Assembly: GCA_040901795.1 (NCBI GenBank)
Contig: JBBDYH010000067.1
Location: forward strand, 1-64,000
Length of the DNA stretch: 64,000 bases
DNA from: JBBDYH01 sp040901795
GTDB taxonomy: Bacteria; Planctomycetota; Planctomycetia; Pirellulales; JALHPA01
Reading direction: 5' to 3'
Positions within the stretch are counted from its first letter, which is position 1; the number at the start of each line of letters is the position of its first letter. The notes beneath the pieces were generated by a model. The model saw only the letters and a program-made list of their open reading frames with translations, ran no database searches and was not told the DNA's origin. The translations under genes were made by a program, and so were the position numbers. Positions 42,673 through 51,919 of the stretch are shown piece by piece.

Positions 42673-42782
42673 TACACACGGTCCCCGGCGGACCAACCAC
42701 CGCGGTGCGCCGATGGAAAGGCAAAGGGGACATTCTAGAATGCCACGAAGATAAGCTCTTGAAGAAGAAAAGGGGTCAAGAA

Positions 42783-43577
42783 GGGCGGAAAACGGGTCAG
42801 GGCGGAAAACGGGTCAGACCTATTTTAGTTGACTGGTAACGGCGGTTCTGCTAGTCTGCGGGCATGCCCCGACCGTTGCGCCCCATCGACGATGGCCTCG
42901 TCTACCACGTGATCAATCGTGGCAACAACCGGCAGGACGTATTCCATAAGCCGGCCGATTTCCAGGCCTTTCTTTCGGCGCTGGCCGAGCTTAAAGAGCG
43001 CAAGCCGTTTGAGCTATACGGCTACTGCCTGTTGAACAATCATTTTCATCTGCTGCTGCGGCCGAAAGGCGCGACGATCAGCCGGATCATGCAGAGCTTG
43101 CTGGTTTCGCACACCCAGCGATACCATCGCCACTACCGCTCGGGCGGCCATGTCTGGCAGGGACGCTTCAAGAGCCCCGTGATCCAGAACGACGAGCACC
43201 TGCTCACGGTGTTGCGCTATATCGAGGCCAACCCGTTGCGGGCCGCGCTGGTGAGTCGCGCGGAGCTGTATCCGTGGAGCAGCTACCGGGTGCACGGCCT
43301 GGGCGAGGCGGACGAACTGGTGGATCCGCTGATCACCTATCAAGAACTGTCGCCGCTGGCCAAGGTACGGCAACGGAAGTGGGCCGAGAAGGTGCATCAG
43401 CCGATGGAGCAAGCCATCGTCGACGCCATTCGCCGTTCCAGCGCCACGGGGCTACCGTACGGCGACGAAGCGTGGGTCAAGCGGTTGGCCAAACGGCTGA
43501 AGCTGGACCTGACCATCCGCGCCCGCGGCCGGCCCCGAAAACACGACCGTCAGCCAAACAAATAGTTCTGACCCTTT
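42783..43577 (+). mobile_element. RAYT element, copy 2
   Basis: The left side has a perfect 17-base tandem duplication (GGGCGGAAAACGGGTCA, 42783-42799 and 42800-42816) ahead of GGGTCAGACC. The right end is GTTCTGACCCTTTTT (43565-43579). The ends match copy 1 but the inverted repeat is less perfect. Confidence 0.65.
42864..43565 (+). CDS. REP-associated tyrosine transposase (RAYT), copy 2
   Basis: 233 residues, 94% identical to copy 1, with HUH (NNHFHLLL) and RYIEANP motifs intact. Both copies keep full reading frames, so both may be active or recently so. Its right end lies 24 bases before the first ATG of a third, broken relative, suggesting insertion into that older gene. Confidence 0.88.
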   Translation: MPRPLRPIDDGLVYHVINRGNNRQDVFHKPADFQAFLSALAELKERKPFELYGYCLLNNHFHLLLRPKGATISRIMQSLLVSHTQRYHRHYRSGGHVWQGRFKSPVIQNDEHLLTVLRYIEANPLRAALVSRAELYPWSSYRVHGLGEADELVDPLITYQELSPLAKVRQRKWAEKVHQPMEQAIVDAIRRSSATGLPYGDEAWVKRLAKRLKLDLTIRARGRPRKHDRQPNK

Positions 43578-43600
43578 TTATAATTTGCGAGCGATTGCCG

Positions 43601-44057
43601 ATGCGCCTGTTGGGCTATTGTCTGATGCCTAACCATTTTCACCTCGTCCTGTGGCCGCTCGGGGACGGCGATCTCAGCCACTGGATGCAATGGCTGCTCA
43701 CCGCACACGTGCGGCGCTACCATCGCCATTACCACGGCAGCGGTCACGTCTGGCAGGGGCGATTTAAGGCCTTTCCCATCGAACAAGACGAGCATCTGCT
43801 GACTGTGTTGCGCTACGTTGAGCGCAATCCCCTACGGGCCGGCCTGGTCGAGCGCGCGAAAGATTGGAAGAGGTCGAGTTTGCGGCTGTTTACTCCGCAA
43901 CCGCAGGTCGAATGGCTGCATCCCGGCCCTGTGCCGCGCGTGGCCGAGGTGGAGCGCTTAGCTGAATCAGCCGCAAATCGAATTGGAACTCGCCCGGCTT
44001 CAGCAGAGCATTGTGCGAGGGGCACCCTGGCGTTTATCTATGGCCAAGAACCTTTGA
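43601..44057 (+). pseudogene. Broken third RAYT-like transposase
   Basis: The frame begins inside the family domain (LLGYCLMPNHFHLVLWP), so about 45 N-terminal residues are missing, apparently replaced by RAYT copy 2. The HUH, SGHVWQGRFKAFP and RYVERNPLRAGLV are present. Near 43957-43962 the frame shifts: the family-like continuation LNQPQIELELARLQQSIVRG is in another frame and stops at 44057. It is more distant from copies 1 and 2 than they are from each other. Confidence 0.75.
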
Positions 44058-44732
44058 CTGCCGACTCGGCCATCCGTAACCCGCATTCCGTCCGTGGCGC
44101 CAATCCGCTCCGCGCCGGCGAAAACCGCTTGACAATTGTGCCACTCGTATTGTATACTGATGATCACCAACGAGGTGCCCGCCCGCGCCACTTCGCTCTT
44201 TGACAATTCGACGATCCGCTTTCGCGACACGCTGAAATCAGGCGACACCGATTCCTCTGGCTCTGCGTCTCCGCGCCTCTGCGGTTTCCTACGTCCAATC
44301 CGCCGACTTCAAAGTGCGCTCAAAAGTGCAATAATTCCCGCCTGCCCAGACCGCTCCCATTGACCGAAACAGTGCCGCGACGAAGACTTAGCATCGAATC
44401 GCGATCCTCCGCCGAGGGGGATTATTTCCGCTCAACCCCTGTTTTTGTGAACTCACAACGCGGTGTGAAAAAACTCCGCGGCATAGCGAAATAAGACGCA
44501 TTCAAATGCGCAACAACCGCACCCGCAAGTCCGCACCATTGGCGCCCCAAGACCGTTTGCTACATGACCTTGCGGCAAATCGCGCCGTCCAGGCCGCCGG
44601 CACTAATGCGCAAAACCCGTGATTTAATTTATTTTCCGCCGAAATTCAGTTCGGATGCGCATCAATTCCTCCAGCAGAAGTGCATCATCGCAGTAGCCAT
44701 CATCTTGGGCCAAAGCTTGAACTCCAACAAGC
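44058..44732. other. Gene-free stretch between the RAYT region and the zinc-ribbon gene
   Basis: No gene is supported. It contains a CTCTGCGTCTCCGCGCCTCTGCGG repeat piece near 44266-44287, related to those at 17281-17400. It also holds a TTGTGA-AC-TCACAA palindrome near 44446-44459. A minus-strand frame at 44624-44770 (EANELVGVQALAQDDGYCDD) might be the end of a decayed gene. Confidence 0.4.
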
Positions 44733-46571
44733 TCATTCGCTTCGCGGTGATCTGGGATCGATCGCCAGCGCCGACCACACGACTCGTTCGGCCGATCCTT
44801 CGTAGCCACGGAGGTTCGCGGCCGGCCGGTTGACGATCGTGCCGGCGACGAGGACCGGCCGGTTGGGATCATCCGTCAAGGGAGATGCGGAAACGACCGT
44901 GATCAATTGGGGATCCCCCTTCATCGGCTTGCCGAGCGATTGAACGACCGACTCGACGAGTTTGCCGCTTGGTTTCGAGTCCTTCACCATGCCGGCCAGC
45001 ACAATGCCGTTGCCGCGCGGATTACCGAACCAATACCCAGCCAGTTTGCCCAGCTCGGCAAGTTGAGCCGGAGTCGGCGCGGCGTCCAGGAACGAACCGA
45101 TTGCCGCGTCGATCGCTTTGTTGCGCGACTGCTCATCGATGCCGCGGTCGAGATGCGTCAACGCTTCGGCGACCTTGGCCAAACTGGCATAGTACGCAAA
45201 GTTAATTGCATTCCTCTTCGACGGATCGACGTCCGGCGGAAGCTTGACGGCCGACTCGGTGGTCGCTTTGGCCGCGTGGACGGCGGCCATTAAGTCCTCC
45301 ACCGAAAAACGTCGCTCCACAGTGGGCCCGACCGCGTCTTCCTCGTTAGCTGCGGGAGGCTGTTCGGCGGTCGGTGCCTTCGCTGCAGGCTGCGTTGACG
45401 CGGAATCGCCAAACGGATTGGCCAGCGTGTCGTCGGTCGGCGTCGCGGTCGTTGGCAAAGGCGCTTCGTCGGCAGCAGTGTCCTTCGTACTCGAATCGGC
45501 TCCCGCGGCGTTCGCAGGAACCGAGTCATTCGACGGTCCGTTCGTGGCCACCCGACCGGGGAGTGGGAAGAGCGGGTCCTCTTCGTTTACACTCGGTTGC
45601 TCGCTCGGAATGGACGTGTCGGCCGTATTCGACGCCTCACTATCTCCGGCGTCCTCATCGGCCGGTGAGTATTGCACGACTCGATGATTGCTCGTCGCGC
45701 GCAGCGCCGCCGGCACCAGCAAATCCGGCAGCTTCGGACCTAACGCGAACGGGTCCTTTGAGAAACCCCACATGAGAATTGCATATCCGATCGGCAACCC
45801 CAGCACGCCGCCTCCAACGATACCGAGAAACATGACAATTGGGTTGCCGCGGCGCGATCTTCGTCGCGGCGGCAAGCCAAACTCCGCCGACCTCGCTTTG
45901 CCCGCCTCTTCCACCGACTCAAAAACTTCGACCCCTTCCGGCGCTTCTACCAAACGACCGGCGTTCAATTCTGCGGCCGGGGATGCCTCGTCGCTTAACT
46001 CGTACGGTTCGAGCGTGTCGTCTTCCGGCCAATCGATGTCGGAGGCGGATGGACCTGGTTCGCCAACTGCCGCGTTGCCCGACATCGCTTTGAAGAAATC
46101 ATCGTCCGACATCGACGCCGCCGGAAGACTAGCACTCGCTGGCAGAGCCGGCGGACCCAGCCCGGGCAAGGCGTCGGTCGGCTCGTCGAGCAACAGTGAA
46201 TCGTCAAACGTGATGACTTCGGCGTCTTCGCCGAACTGAGCGGAATCGACCGACTCGGCGACGCCGGCCGGCGGCGGCACGAGCATCTCGACTTCCGGCA
46301 AATCGCCGACCGGCGCCGCGACTTCGGCGGCCCCCAGTGACATTCCGGGCCCCATCGTGGCCGCCGCAACTGCGCCCCAGTGTGGCATGCGACCTTCGGC
46401 AGGCACGGCTGGCTCGTCGATCAACTCCAATTCCGCCGGCTCGTACTCCACCACGTTGCTTACCCGGTACTCCGCTCCGCAGATGGGGCAACGAACCCAA
46501 CCGTCTTCACCCGCGCCTGACGGCACGATGACGCGACCGGAACATTTCGGGCAAGATGTGAGGGCGGACAT
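44733..46571 (-). CDS. Zinc-ribbon membrane protein
   Basis: A 612-residue protein. An MJ0042-type zinc ribbon starts it (Cys7, Cys10, Cys28, Cys31). A long acidic, low-complexity stretch follows, then a basic patch (PPRRRSRRGN) and one membrane helix (IVMFLGIVGGGVLGLPIGYA). The second half has an Asp/Ser/Thr/Pro-rich linker and a C-terminal globular domain of about 190 residues. The zinc ribbon and acidic part should be cytosolic and the C-terminal domain outside. Proteins with this layout are common in planctomycetes and have no known role. Confidence 0.75.
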   Translation of the reverse strand: MSALTSCPKCSGRVIVPSGAGEDGWVRCPICGAEYRVSNVVEYEPAELELIDEPAVPAEGRMPHWGAVAAATMGPGMSLGAAEVAAPVGDLPEVEMLVPPPAGVAESVDSAQFGEDAEVITFDDSLLLDEPTDALPGLGPPALPASASLPAASMSDDDFFKAMSGNAAVGEPGPSASDIDWPEDDTLEPYELSDEASPAAELNAGRLVEAPEGVEVFESVEEAGKARSAEFGLPPRRRSRRGNPIVMFLGIVGGGVLGLPIGYAILMWGFSKDPFALGPKLPDLLVPAALRATSNHRVVQYSPADEDAGDSEASNTADTSIPSEQPSVNEEDPLFPLPGRVATNGPSNDSVPANAAGADSSTKDTAADEAPLPTTATPTDDTLANPFGDSASTQPAAKAPTAEQPPAANEEDAVGPTVERRFSVEDLMAAVHAAKATTESAVKLPPDVDPSKRNAINFAYYASLAKVAEALTHLDRGIDEQSRNKAIDAAIGSFLDAAPTPAQLAELGKLAGYWFGNPRGNGIVLAGMVKDSKPSGKLVESVVQSLGKPMKGDPQLITVVSASPLTDDPNRPVLVAGTIVNRPAANLRGYEGSAERVVWSALAIDPRSPRSE

Positions 46572-46650
46572 GCGCGTAGCCTCTCCCTTTGGTCGAGATT
46601 CACCCTCAGTTAGTTTAATCGCGCGGGCACGGGCCGCTAGAGTCAGACAA

Positions 46651-46735
46651 GGAGACTGGGAGACGGGGAGACGGGGCAGAACGACAGATCAACGTCGTGT
46701 ATAAGTTTCTCCGTCTCCCCCTCTCTTCGTGAGCA
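46651..46735. repeat. GGAGACTGGGAGACGGGGAG repeat pair
   Basis: A purine tract at 46651-46679 and an opposed CTCCGTCTCCCCCTCTC tract at about 46710-46727. The second forms the last codons of the malQ gene, so this gene's stop lies inside a repeat. Confidence 0.5.
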
Positions 46736-48548
46736 CTTCAGCGATCTGGCGGGGAAGGCTGTGCTTTTGGATCTCTTCGATGGTCGCCGGCAGAGCGATC
46801 CGCCAGTTGGGCCATTGATCCGTCGTGCCAGGCATGTTGGGGCGTTCCTCGACGAGCAGCGCATCCTCGAGCGTGGCCGCAACGACCATCGAGTTCGCCT
46901 CAGCCAGCAACCGGTGCACAGTCATTGCGACCTCCGGAAGCGGCGAGTCAGCCACGAGGTCGGTCAGCTTCGTGATTCGATCCATCACCTCGTCGACCGC
47001 CTCGCGGTGCGGCTGCAAGCCGATGGACTCTTGGTGGCGAAAGTCGCTGCCGTTCCACAGACCGGCGATCGTAAACAGGTCGTGCGTGGTGACAGCCGCC
47101 ATGGAGCGCTCGGGATAGGTCGAAGGCGCTTCGTCTTCCAACCACAACAAGCGATAGGAAAGCATCTGGTGCTTCATGAACGCATCGCGCATGTAATCTT
47201 GCACCGTCCCCAGGTCTTCGGCGACGACAAACGCGCCGGCGCGATGGCTCTCCAATGCTACGATGTCGAGCAACGCCTGAGCAGGATAAGTGACGAACGC
47301 GCCATCGGTCGGTTTGCCGCCCTGCGGAATCCAGAACAGACGGAACAGACCCATCGTATGGTCGATGCGCAAGCCGCCCGCATGCGCAAGAGCGGCGCGA
47401 ATCGTCTGCACAAACGGCTCAAACGCCGCTCGTTCCAGCTTGTGGGGAATGAACGGCGGCAAGCCCCAGTCCTGACCCCACGGATTGTGCAGGTCGGGTG
47501 GCGCGCCTACGCTCATGTCGCGCGCGAGCAAATCTTGCCACATCCAAGCATCGGCGCCGCCCGGATCGAATCCGACAGCGAGGTCCTGCATGATCGGCAG
47601 CTCGCGCGCGGCCGCCGTAAGCTGCTCGTCAATCAACCACTGCAGCCACGCGTGGAATCGCAGGCGCTTGGCATGTTGGTCTCGAAAAGCCGATACCGCC
47701 GCGTTGTGCGGATGGCGATATTCAGCCGGCCAATCGCGATAGTCTCGGCCGTGTTGTTCAGCCACCGCGCAGAAAGTTGCAAAGTTCGAGAGGCTCGCTC
47801 CGAGATTGTCGAGATACGCGTCAAAGCGCGCATCGCCTGCAAAGCTTGCGAAGAGGGCTTCCAACGCTGTGCGTTTGAGGCGAAAGACTTCATCTCGATC
47901 GATCTGCCGCTGCGAGTTCAGCGCGCGCCCGGCGGCGGCTAGTTCCGCAAGTTTAAAACCCGCCTCGCCGGCGCCACGGATTTCCTCAATGCGAAGGTAG
48001 ATTGGGTTACGAAAGCTGCGGCTCGTCGGGTAATACGGGCTGACCTCCTGCGGCAGGACAGGCGCCGCCGCATGCAGCGGGTTGATCATCAGCACCGAGG
48101 CGCCCAACTGCTTCGACCACCGGGCCAGCTCGCGCAGATCGGCGAGGTCGCCGATACCCCAACTGGCTTGTGAGCGTGTCGCATAAAGCTGTACGGCCCA
48201 GGCCCACGAGTGGCGGCCGGCAGGCAGCGGACAGGCCCCCGGGCTGATAATCAGCGATGCCGCCTCTTCCTGATCGTGCGGTTGGAATTGGTGATAGCCC
48301 AGCGGCAGACCGGGCGGCAACGAGCTCTCAATAGCGAGCGACGATCCATCCTCGAGAAAAACTTCGCCGGCGCCGACGTTGCACATGTCGCCGCGCCGAA
48401 TCACCAGTGAACGAGGTGGCGGCGGCTCGTCACGGTCGGTGGCGCCCATCGCTTGTCGAATAGCGTCGATCGTCGACTGCGGCGACTGACGCTTATTTCG
48501 AAAAGCATCTTCGTATTCCAGATGGATTCCCCAGGCATCCGTGGTCAT
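46689..48548 (-). CDS. malQ: 4-alpha-glucanotransferase (amylomaltase)
   Basis: A GH77 enzyme of 619 residues that moves alpha-1,4-glucan pieces between maltodextrins or to glucose. The catalytic nucleophile is Asp396 in GLRIDHTMGLFRLFW, the acid/base Glu444 in VVAEDLGTV and the stabilising Asp490 in TTHDLFT. SPYYPTSRSFRNPIYL, the family's substrate-site motif, is present. ATG 48548 starts at the conserved beginning; 25 codons upstream to 48623 are unlike the family. The last dozen residues come from a dispersed repeat. It acts in glycogen or maltodextrin metabolism; no other such gene is near. Confidence 0.92.
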   Translation of the reverse strand: MTTDAWGIHLEYEDAFRNKRQSPQSTIDAIRQAMGATDRDEPPPPRSLVIRRGDMCNVGAGEVFLEDGSSLAIESSLPPGLPLGYHQFQPHDQEEAASLIISPGACPLPAGRHSWAWAVQLYATRSQASWGIGDLADLRELARWSKQLGASVLMINPLHAAAPVLPQEVSPYYPTSRSFRNPIYLRIEEIRGAGEAGFKLAELAAAGRALNSQRQIDRDEVFRLKRTALEALFASFAGDARFDAYLDNLGASLSNFATFCAVAEQHGRDYRDWPAEYRHPHNAAVSAFRDQHAKRLRFHAWLQWLIDEQLTAAARELPIMQDLAVGFDPGGADAWMWQDLLARDMSVGAPPDLHNPWGQDWGLPPFIPHKLERAAFEPFVQTIRAALAHAGGLRIDHTMGLFRLFWIPQGGKPTDGAFVTYPAQALLDIVALESHRAGAFVVAEDLGTVQDYMRDAFMKHQMLSYRLLWLEDEAPSTYPERSMAAVTTHDLFTIAGLWNGSDFRHQESIGLQPHREAVDEVMDRITKLTDLVADSPLPEVAMTVHRLLAEANSMVVAATLEDALLVEERPNMPGTTDQWPNWRIALPATIEEIQKHSLPRQIAEVLTKRGGDGETYTRR

Positions 48549-48629
48549 CGGCAGCCCTTTGCGCTTCGCTCGTGGAGTCACTCGATGGATTGCCGAGGAT
48601 CGCTCTGCCGATTCTCCGAGCAAAGCGCG

Positions 48630-48995
48630 TCAGGTAGTCAGTGACTCAACCTCGACAGCGCATTCGACGCAGTAGGGTGTGAACGGAATGGCGTCCAATC
48701 GCTGCGTGTCGATCACTCGCCGGCAGCGCTGGCATTCACCGTACTTCCCCTGCTCAATGCGGCCCAGCGCCTCGTCCACCTCCCGCAAGATGTCCTGCTC
48801 GTTTTTGAGAATGTCAACTTCCACATCCAGGCCGTCGCTAGCCTGGTCTGCCGGGTGAACCGGGAGATGCGAAATCGTCCCCGGCGCATGGACATCCTGC
48901 TGCACGGCCTCGATGATGCGTTCGACCTCTCCGGTCAGCCGCCCGCGCAGCAGTAACAGCTTCTGCTTGTAGCGATTCACGTCGCGATGAGGCAT
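48630..48995 (-). CDS. DksA/TraR-type zinc-finger protein
   Basis: A 121-residue protein with an N-terminal coiled coil (LLLLRGRLTGEVERIIEAVQ) and a C-terminal four-cysteine zinc finger (Cys88, Cys91, Cys109, Cys112; GKYGECQRC and PYCVECA). DksA-type proteins enter the RNA polymerase secondary channel and modify initiation with ppGpp. The coiled-coil tip here does not show a clear DxxDxA motif, so it may be a paralogue with another effect. It is upstream of malQ on the same strand with about an 80-base gap. Confidence 0.85.
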   Translation of the reverse strand: MPHRDVNRYKQKLLLLRGRLTGEVERIIEAVQQDVHAPGTISHLPVHPADQASDGLDVEVDILKNEQDILREVDEALGRIEQGKYGECQRCRRVIDTQRLDAIPFTPYCVECAVEVESLTT

Positions 48996-49107
48996 CGAAG
49001 CACTCGCTTTCTCGGTTGGAATGGGGGGCCGCCGTTGGAGAAGCCGCCAGTTTGCAAGATCTATGCCAATTCTATCCGCGAGCTGAGTGTGTAGGGAAGC
49101 AATGGAG

Positions 49108-49572
49108 CTACTCGCGCGGCAGCGAGCGAAACTTCAGCCGCCCGACGTTCCAGCCGCACTCGCTGCAACAATACAGCAGATTCCGCTTCGGCCGGCGGTG
49201 ACGCGTATACTCTCGGCGGCAAGTGGGGCAGACCGCCCACCATTTGCCGTCCGGCATGCGCGCATCGCCGCAGCGCTCGGGTTTGGCGCCGATGCGGCGG
49301 CAGATTTCGCGCCAGATTGGCCCATGCCCCTCCTCCAGGCCCGCCAGCGCGTGCGCAATCTCGTGGAGGATACAGTCGCGAACCGAGTCGCCGTCGTTCG
49401 CTAGCACAAAGTATACAGACAGCTCGATCCGCCGCTCCTCATGGCGACACAAACCCATCGTTCGCTTCGCACGGTTGAATGCGAATGTCCAACCTGTCAG
49501 CCTATGCAGACGCATTAGCTCAAGCGCCATCCGTCGAGCATCGGATGGTGCGAGTGTTCGTTTGCCGTCCAT
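49108..49572 (-). CDS. SprT-like zinc metalloprotease-family protein
   Basis: A 154-residue protein with HEIAHAL (His70, Glu71, His74) and the third ligand His83 in GHGPIW. A C-terminal zinc ribbon follows (Cys115, Cys118, Cys135 or Cys136, Cys139). The layout fits SprT/Spartan-type proteins. Eukaryotic Spartan cuts DNA-protein crosslinks; bacterial SprT roles are little known. It is a lone gene. Confidence 0.85.
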   Translation of the reverse strand: MDGKRTLAPSDARRMALELMRLHRLTGWTFAFNRAKRTMGLCRHEERRIELSVYFVLANDGDSVRDCILHEIAHALAGLEEGHGPIWREICRRIGAKPERCGDARMPDGKWWAVCPTCRREYTRHRRPKRNLLYCCSECGWNVGRLKFRSLPRE

Positions 49573-49639
49573 GACAAGGCCGCTATCAATGGAACGTGGT
49601 CGTCGGCGTCAACCTGAAGCGCCGGAGCGGACTGCCGCC

Positions 49640-50257
49640 TTAGCGAGTTGCCGTTGACTTCGGAAGCTCCGCCATCGCCTTCAGCACGGTCTTCGGGTCG
49701 GTCCGCCCCCCGTGAGTTTTGCTGACGCGGGCGAATCGCACGATCCGCTGCCGGTCGATGACGAACGTTGAAGGGTATGCCGTTTCTCGCGGCGCATCCC
49801 AGCGAAGGCCATAGGCCTTCGTGAAAGTGTAGTCGGGATCCATCACCAGGTGAAAGTGCTTGGGAATGGTCCGATCGGCAAGGAATTCTTCCGCGCGCTC
49901 CTTGAGCCGGCCGCTTGGCCCAGGGTAGACGAGGACGACCTGCGCGCCGGCCTTCGCCAGTTCATCGGCGTTCTGCAACAGTTCACCGACTTGCCGACTG
50001 CAGATCGGGCATTGGTATCCCGGATAACCGCGAAGCACGACCAGCACCACCGGACTCTTTTCGGCCAGCTTTGACAACTTGACCGTCTGGCCGCGAACCG
50101 ACTGTAGCGAAAAGTCAGGCGCCTTTTTGCCGACTTCAGGCGGGGCGGGCGCCTTGGTTGCGTCGCCCGTTGGCTTCGGCTCGGCCCCAAGCGCTTGGTG
50201 GCCTAATGCGATGACCATCAATAGGCCAACAGTTAGCGCCTTTCGGAAGAGGAACAT
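49640..50257 (-). CDS. Exported peroxiredoxin-like protein
   Basis: A 205-residue AhpC/TSA-type redoxin with a signal peptide (ALTVGLLMVIALGHQALGAE). The redoxin core starts at VGKKAPDFSLQSVRGQ. The active segment is RGYPGYQCPICSRQ, giving a CxxC in place of the single peroxidatic cysteine. It should act in the periplasm on peroxides or disulphides. ATG 50257 is chosen because the signal peptide begins there; the frame upstream to 50326 is not coding-like. The HEAT-redoxin gene ends 93 bases upstream on the same strand, so cotranscription is possible. Confidence 0.85.
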   Translation of the reverse strand: MFLFRKALTVGLLMVIALGHQALGAEPKPTGDATKAPAPPEVGKKAPDFSLQSVRGQTVKLSKLAEKSPVVLVVLRGYPGYQCPICSRQVGELLQNADELAKAGAQVVLVYPGPSGRLKERAEEFLADRTIPKHFHLVMDPDYTFTKAYGLRWDAPRETAYPSTFVIDRQRIVRFARVSKTHGGRTDPKTVLKAMAELPKSTATR

Positions 50258-50349
50258 GGGGAAATCTCCTGCGAAGTAGGACGTGCTCGACCGGATTACT
50301 GTTGCAAATCTCGCGGTCGATAGCAAGCTGTGGCTCGGGCAACGGGCGA

Positions 50350-51591
50350 CTACTGGCGCGCGGTTTTGAGCCGCCTGGGGTGTTCAAAGGAATATACCCC
50401 GGACTTGATCATATCGAGCGTCTGGCGAATGCTCGGCCGATCGCCCCAAAACGTGCCGTAATAGGCAAACCGGACCAGTCCACTCTTATCGATGATAATG
50501 GTGCTGGGCCGATTGACAAACTCCGAATGCACTGCGAAGGCAAAGGGAGCGACCCCGTACCTAGCGCCCACGCTGCCGGCAGGATCCGAAAGATGTGTCC
50601 ACCAGAGCGATTCTGTATAGAGCGCCTGGGGAGATTGCTTGGTAAACCAGTAGCGTGGATGCGCCTCTTTACCGACCATGACACGACTGCGATACAGGTC
50701 ATGGCATTCGATCGTGGCGACAGCTACATCGCTCTCCACCAGATCCTGCTTCAGTTCGATCAGGTCCCGGAACTCCCGATGGCAAACCGGACACCAGTCC
50801 GCAAAGATCCAAATCAAAAGCACGGTCTTTTTGCCGCGCCAATCTGACAGCCGCCACTTGTCGCCGTTGGTGTCGGTTAGGGAAAAGTCGAGGGCGGGCT
50901 TGCCGACTTCGAGCGTGTTGAACGTCGATTCGTCCAGCGACTTGAATGCCGCCAAGACGTCGTCGTGCTGAGCGTTCTTGCGAATCCGATCTACGGCGAG
51001 CATGCATTGATGTTGCACGTCGCGACTTAAATCTTTCTTGGCCGCCTCTTCCAGCAGCGTCGAGGACGAATGAGCCCCGAGTCGCCCCAGGCTGACGGCG
51101 GCCTGCGAGCGAACAATCGGTTCAGTATCCCGTTGAAGCAGCGTCTGCAAGGCGCGCACAGCGGCGCGCGAAACCGTCGCCTGCTCACCGTCCTCCTCCG
51201 GCAACAGTCCCAACGCGAAACAGCAGATGTGGCGCACATGGAGATTGTTGTCGTCGAGGGCTTCGATCAGGACGGGGACTGACGCAGCGCCCAGGCGAAG
51301 CAGGTCTCGTAGTGCCACGAGGCGAACTCGCCAATCTTCGTCAGCAAGGTCGGCAATGCCGTGAGTTTTCTGAAGCGCATCGATCGTGAAGCCGTTGTGA
51401 ACGGGATGAAACTCTTGGTTTCGAACTCGTCTAAGTATTGAATGCACCTCTTTGCGGAGCGCGTCGTTACTGGCAATGCTCGCTGCATTCGCCGTCTTTG
51501 GCGTTTCCGCCGGCTCTAGGCCGCGCGCGTCGTGTGGGTATGCCATCAGGCCCAGCACGCTGGTTAGGAGAAACAGACGGACGAGTGACAT
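50350..51591 (-). CDS. HEAT-repeat and redoxin fusion protein
   Basis: A 413-residue exported protein. A signal peptide (LVRLFLLTSVLGLMA) is followed by HEAT-type helical repeats (about residues 75-205; VRLVALRDLLRLGAASVPVL, then VRHICCFALGLL). A thioredoxin-fold domain comes next with GKPALDFSLTDTNGDKW and the redox pair in ADWCPVCHREF. HEAT repeats usually hold a partner protein, so a scaffolded periplasmic redox enzyme is inferred. ATG 51591 opens the signal peptide; the longer frame to 51696 has none. A Crp-like site lies 122 bases upstream. Confidence 0.82.
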   Translation of the reverse strand: MSLVRLFLLTSVLGLMAYPHDARGLEPAETPKTANAASIASNDALRKEVHSILRRVRNQEFHPVHNGFTIDALQKTHGIADLADEDWRVRLVALRDLLRLGAASVPVLIEALDDNNLHVRHICCFALGLLPEEDGEQATVSRAAVRALQTLLQRDTEPIVRSQAAVSLGRLGAHSSSTLLEEAAKKDLSRDVQHQCMLAVDRIRKNAQHDDVLAAFKSLDESTFNTLEVGKPALDFSLTDTNGDKWRLSDWRGKKTVLLIWIFADWCPVCHREFRDLIELKQDLVESDVAVATIECHDLYRSRVMVGKEAHPRYWFTKQSPQALYTESLWWTHLSDPAGSVGARYGVAPFAFAVHSEFVNRPSTIIIDKSGLVRFAYYGTFWGDRPSIRQTLDMIKSGVYSFEHPRRLKTARQ

Positions 51592-51712
51592 CTGAGCGCC
51601 TCCGATAAATGAGCGAGGTCGTGGCAGAGCGACAAAGAAACCTGTACAGGTCATGCGTGATTGAAACTCGATGAACTCGTGAGTAGCTATGAGCAACGTT
51701 GGAACGGAGGTC

Positions 51713-51728
51713 TGTGAGTTACATTACA
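51713..51728. promoter_or_regulatory. Crp/Fnr-like site TGTGA-GTTACA-TTACA
   Basis: It lies between divergent starts at 51591 (HEAT-redoxin) and 51920 (PEP-CTERM protein), and could serve either or both. Confidence 0.6.
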
Positions 51729-51919
51729 ATTGCCGAAAATTCTTCGCCGCGCCGCGGCGCAGATTTTCCAAAGTCGGCCTGCGCAGCTTCGCAGAATCGT
51801 TGACCCTGCCGTAATGCTCAGTTACTTTCCAGCTAGGTCGATTATGGTCACAAAATCTGGACAATCAGCGAGCGACCACAACTTCTAAACAGTCGATCAA
51901 TCAATGAAAGGGTATCACG

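Noticed and set aside
43274..44203. A 309-codon ORF spanning RAYT copy 2 and the third relative
   Set aside because: Its first third is the wrong frame of copy 2; only the part after 43601 resembles a protein.
44446..44459. TTGTGA-AC-TCACAA palindrome as a further Crp-like site
   Set aside because: The arms match but the spacing is two bases instead of six, and no gene start is near.
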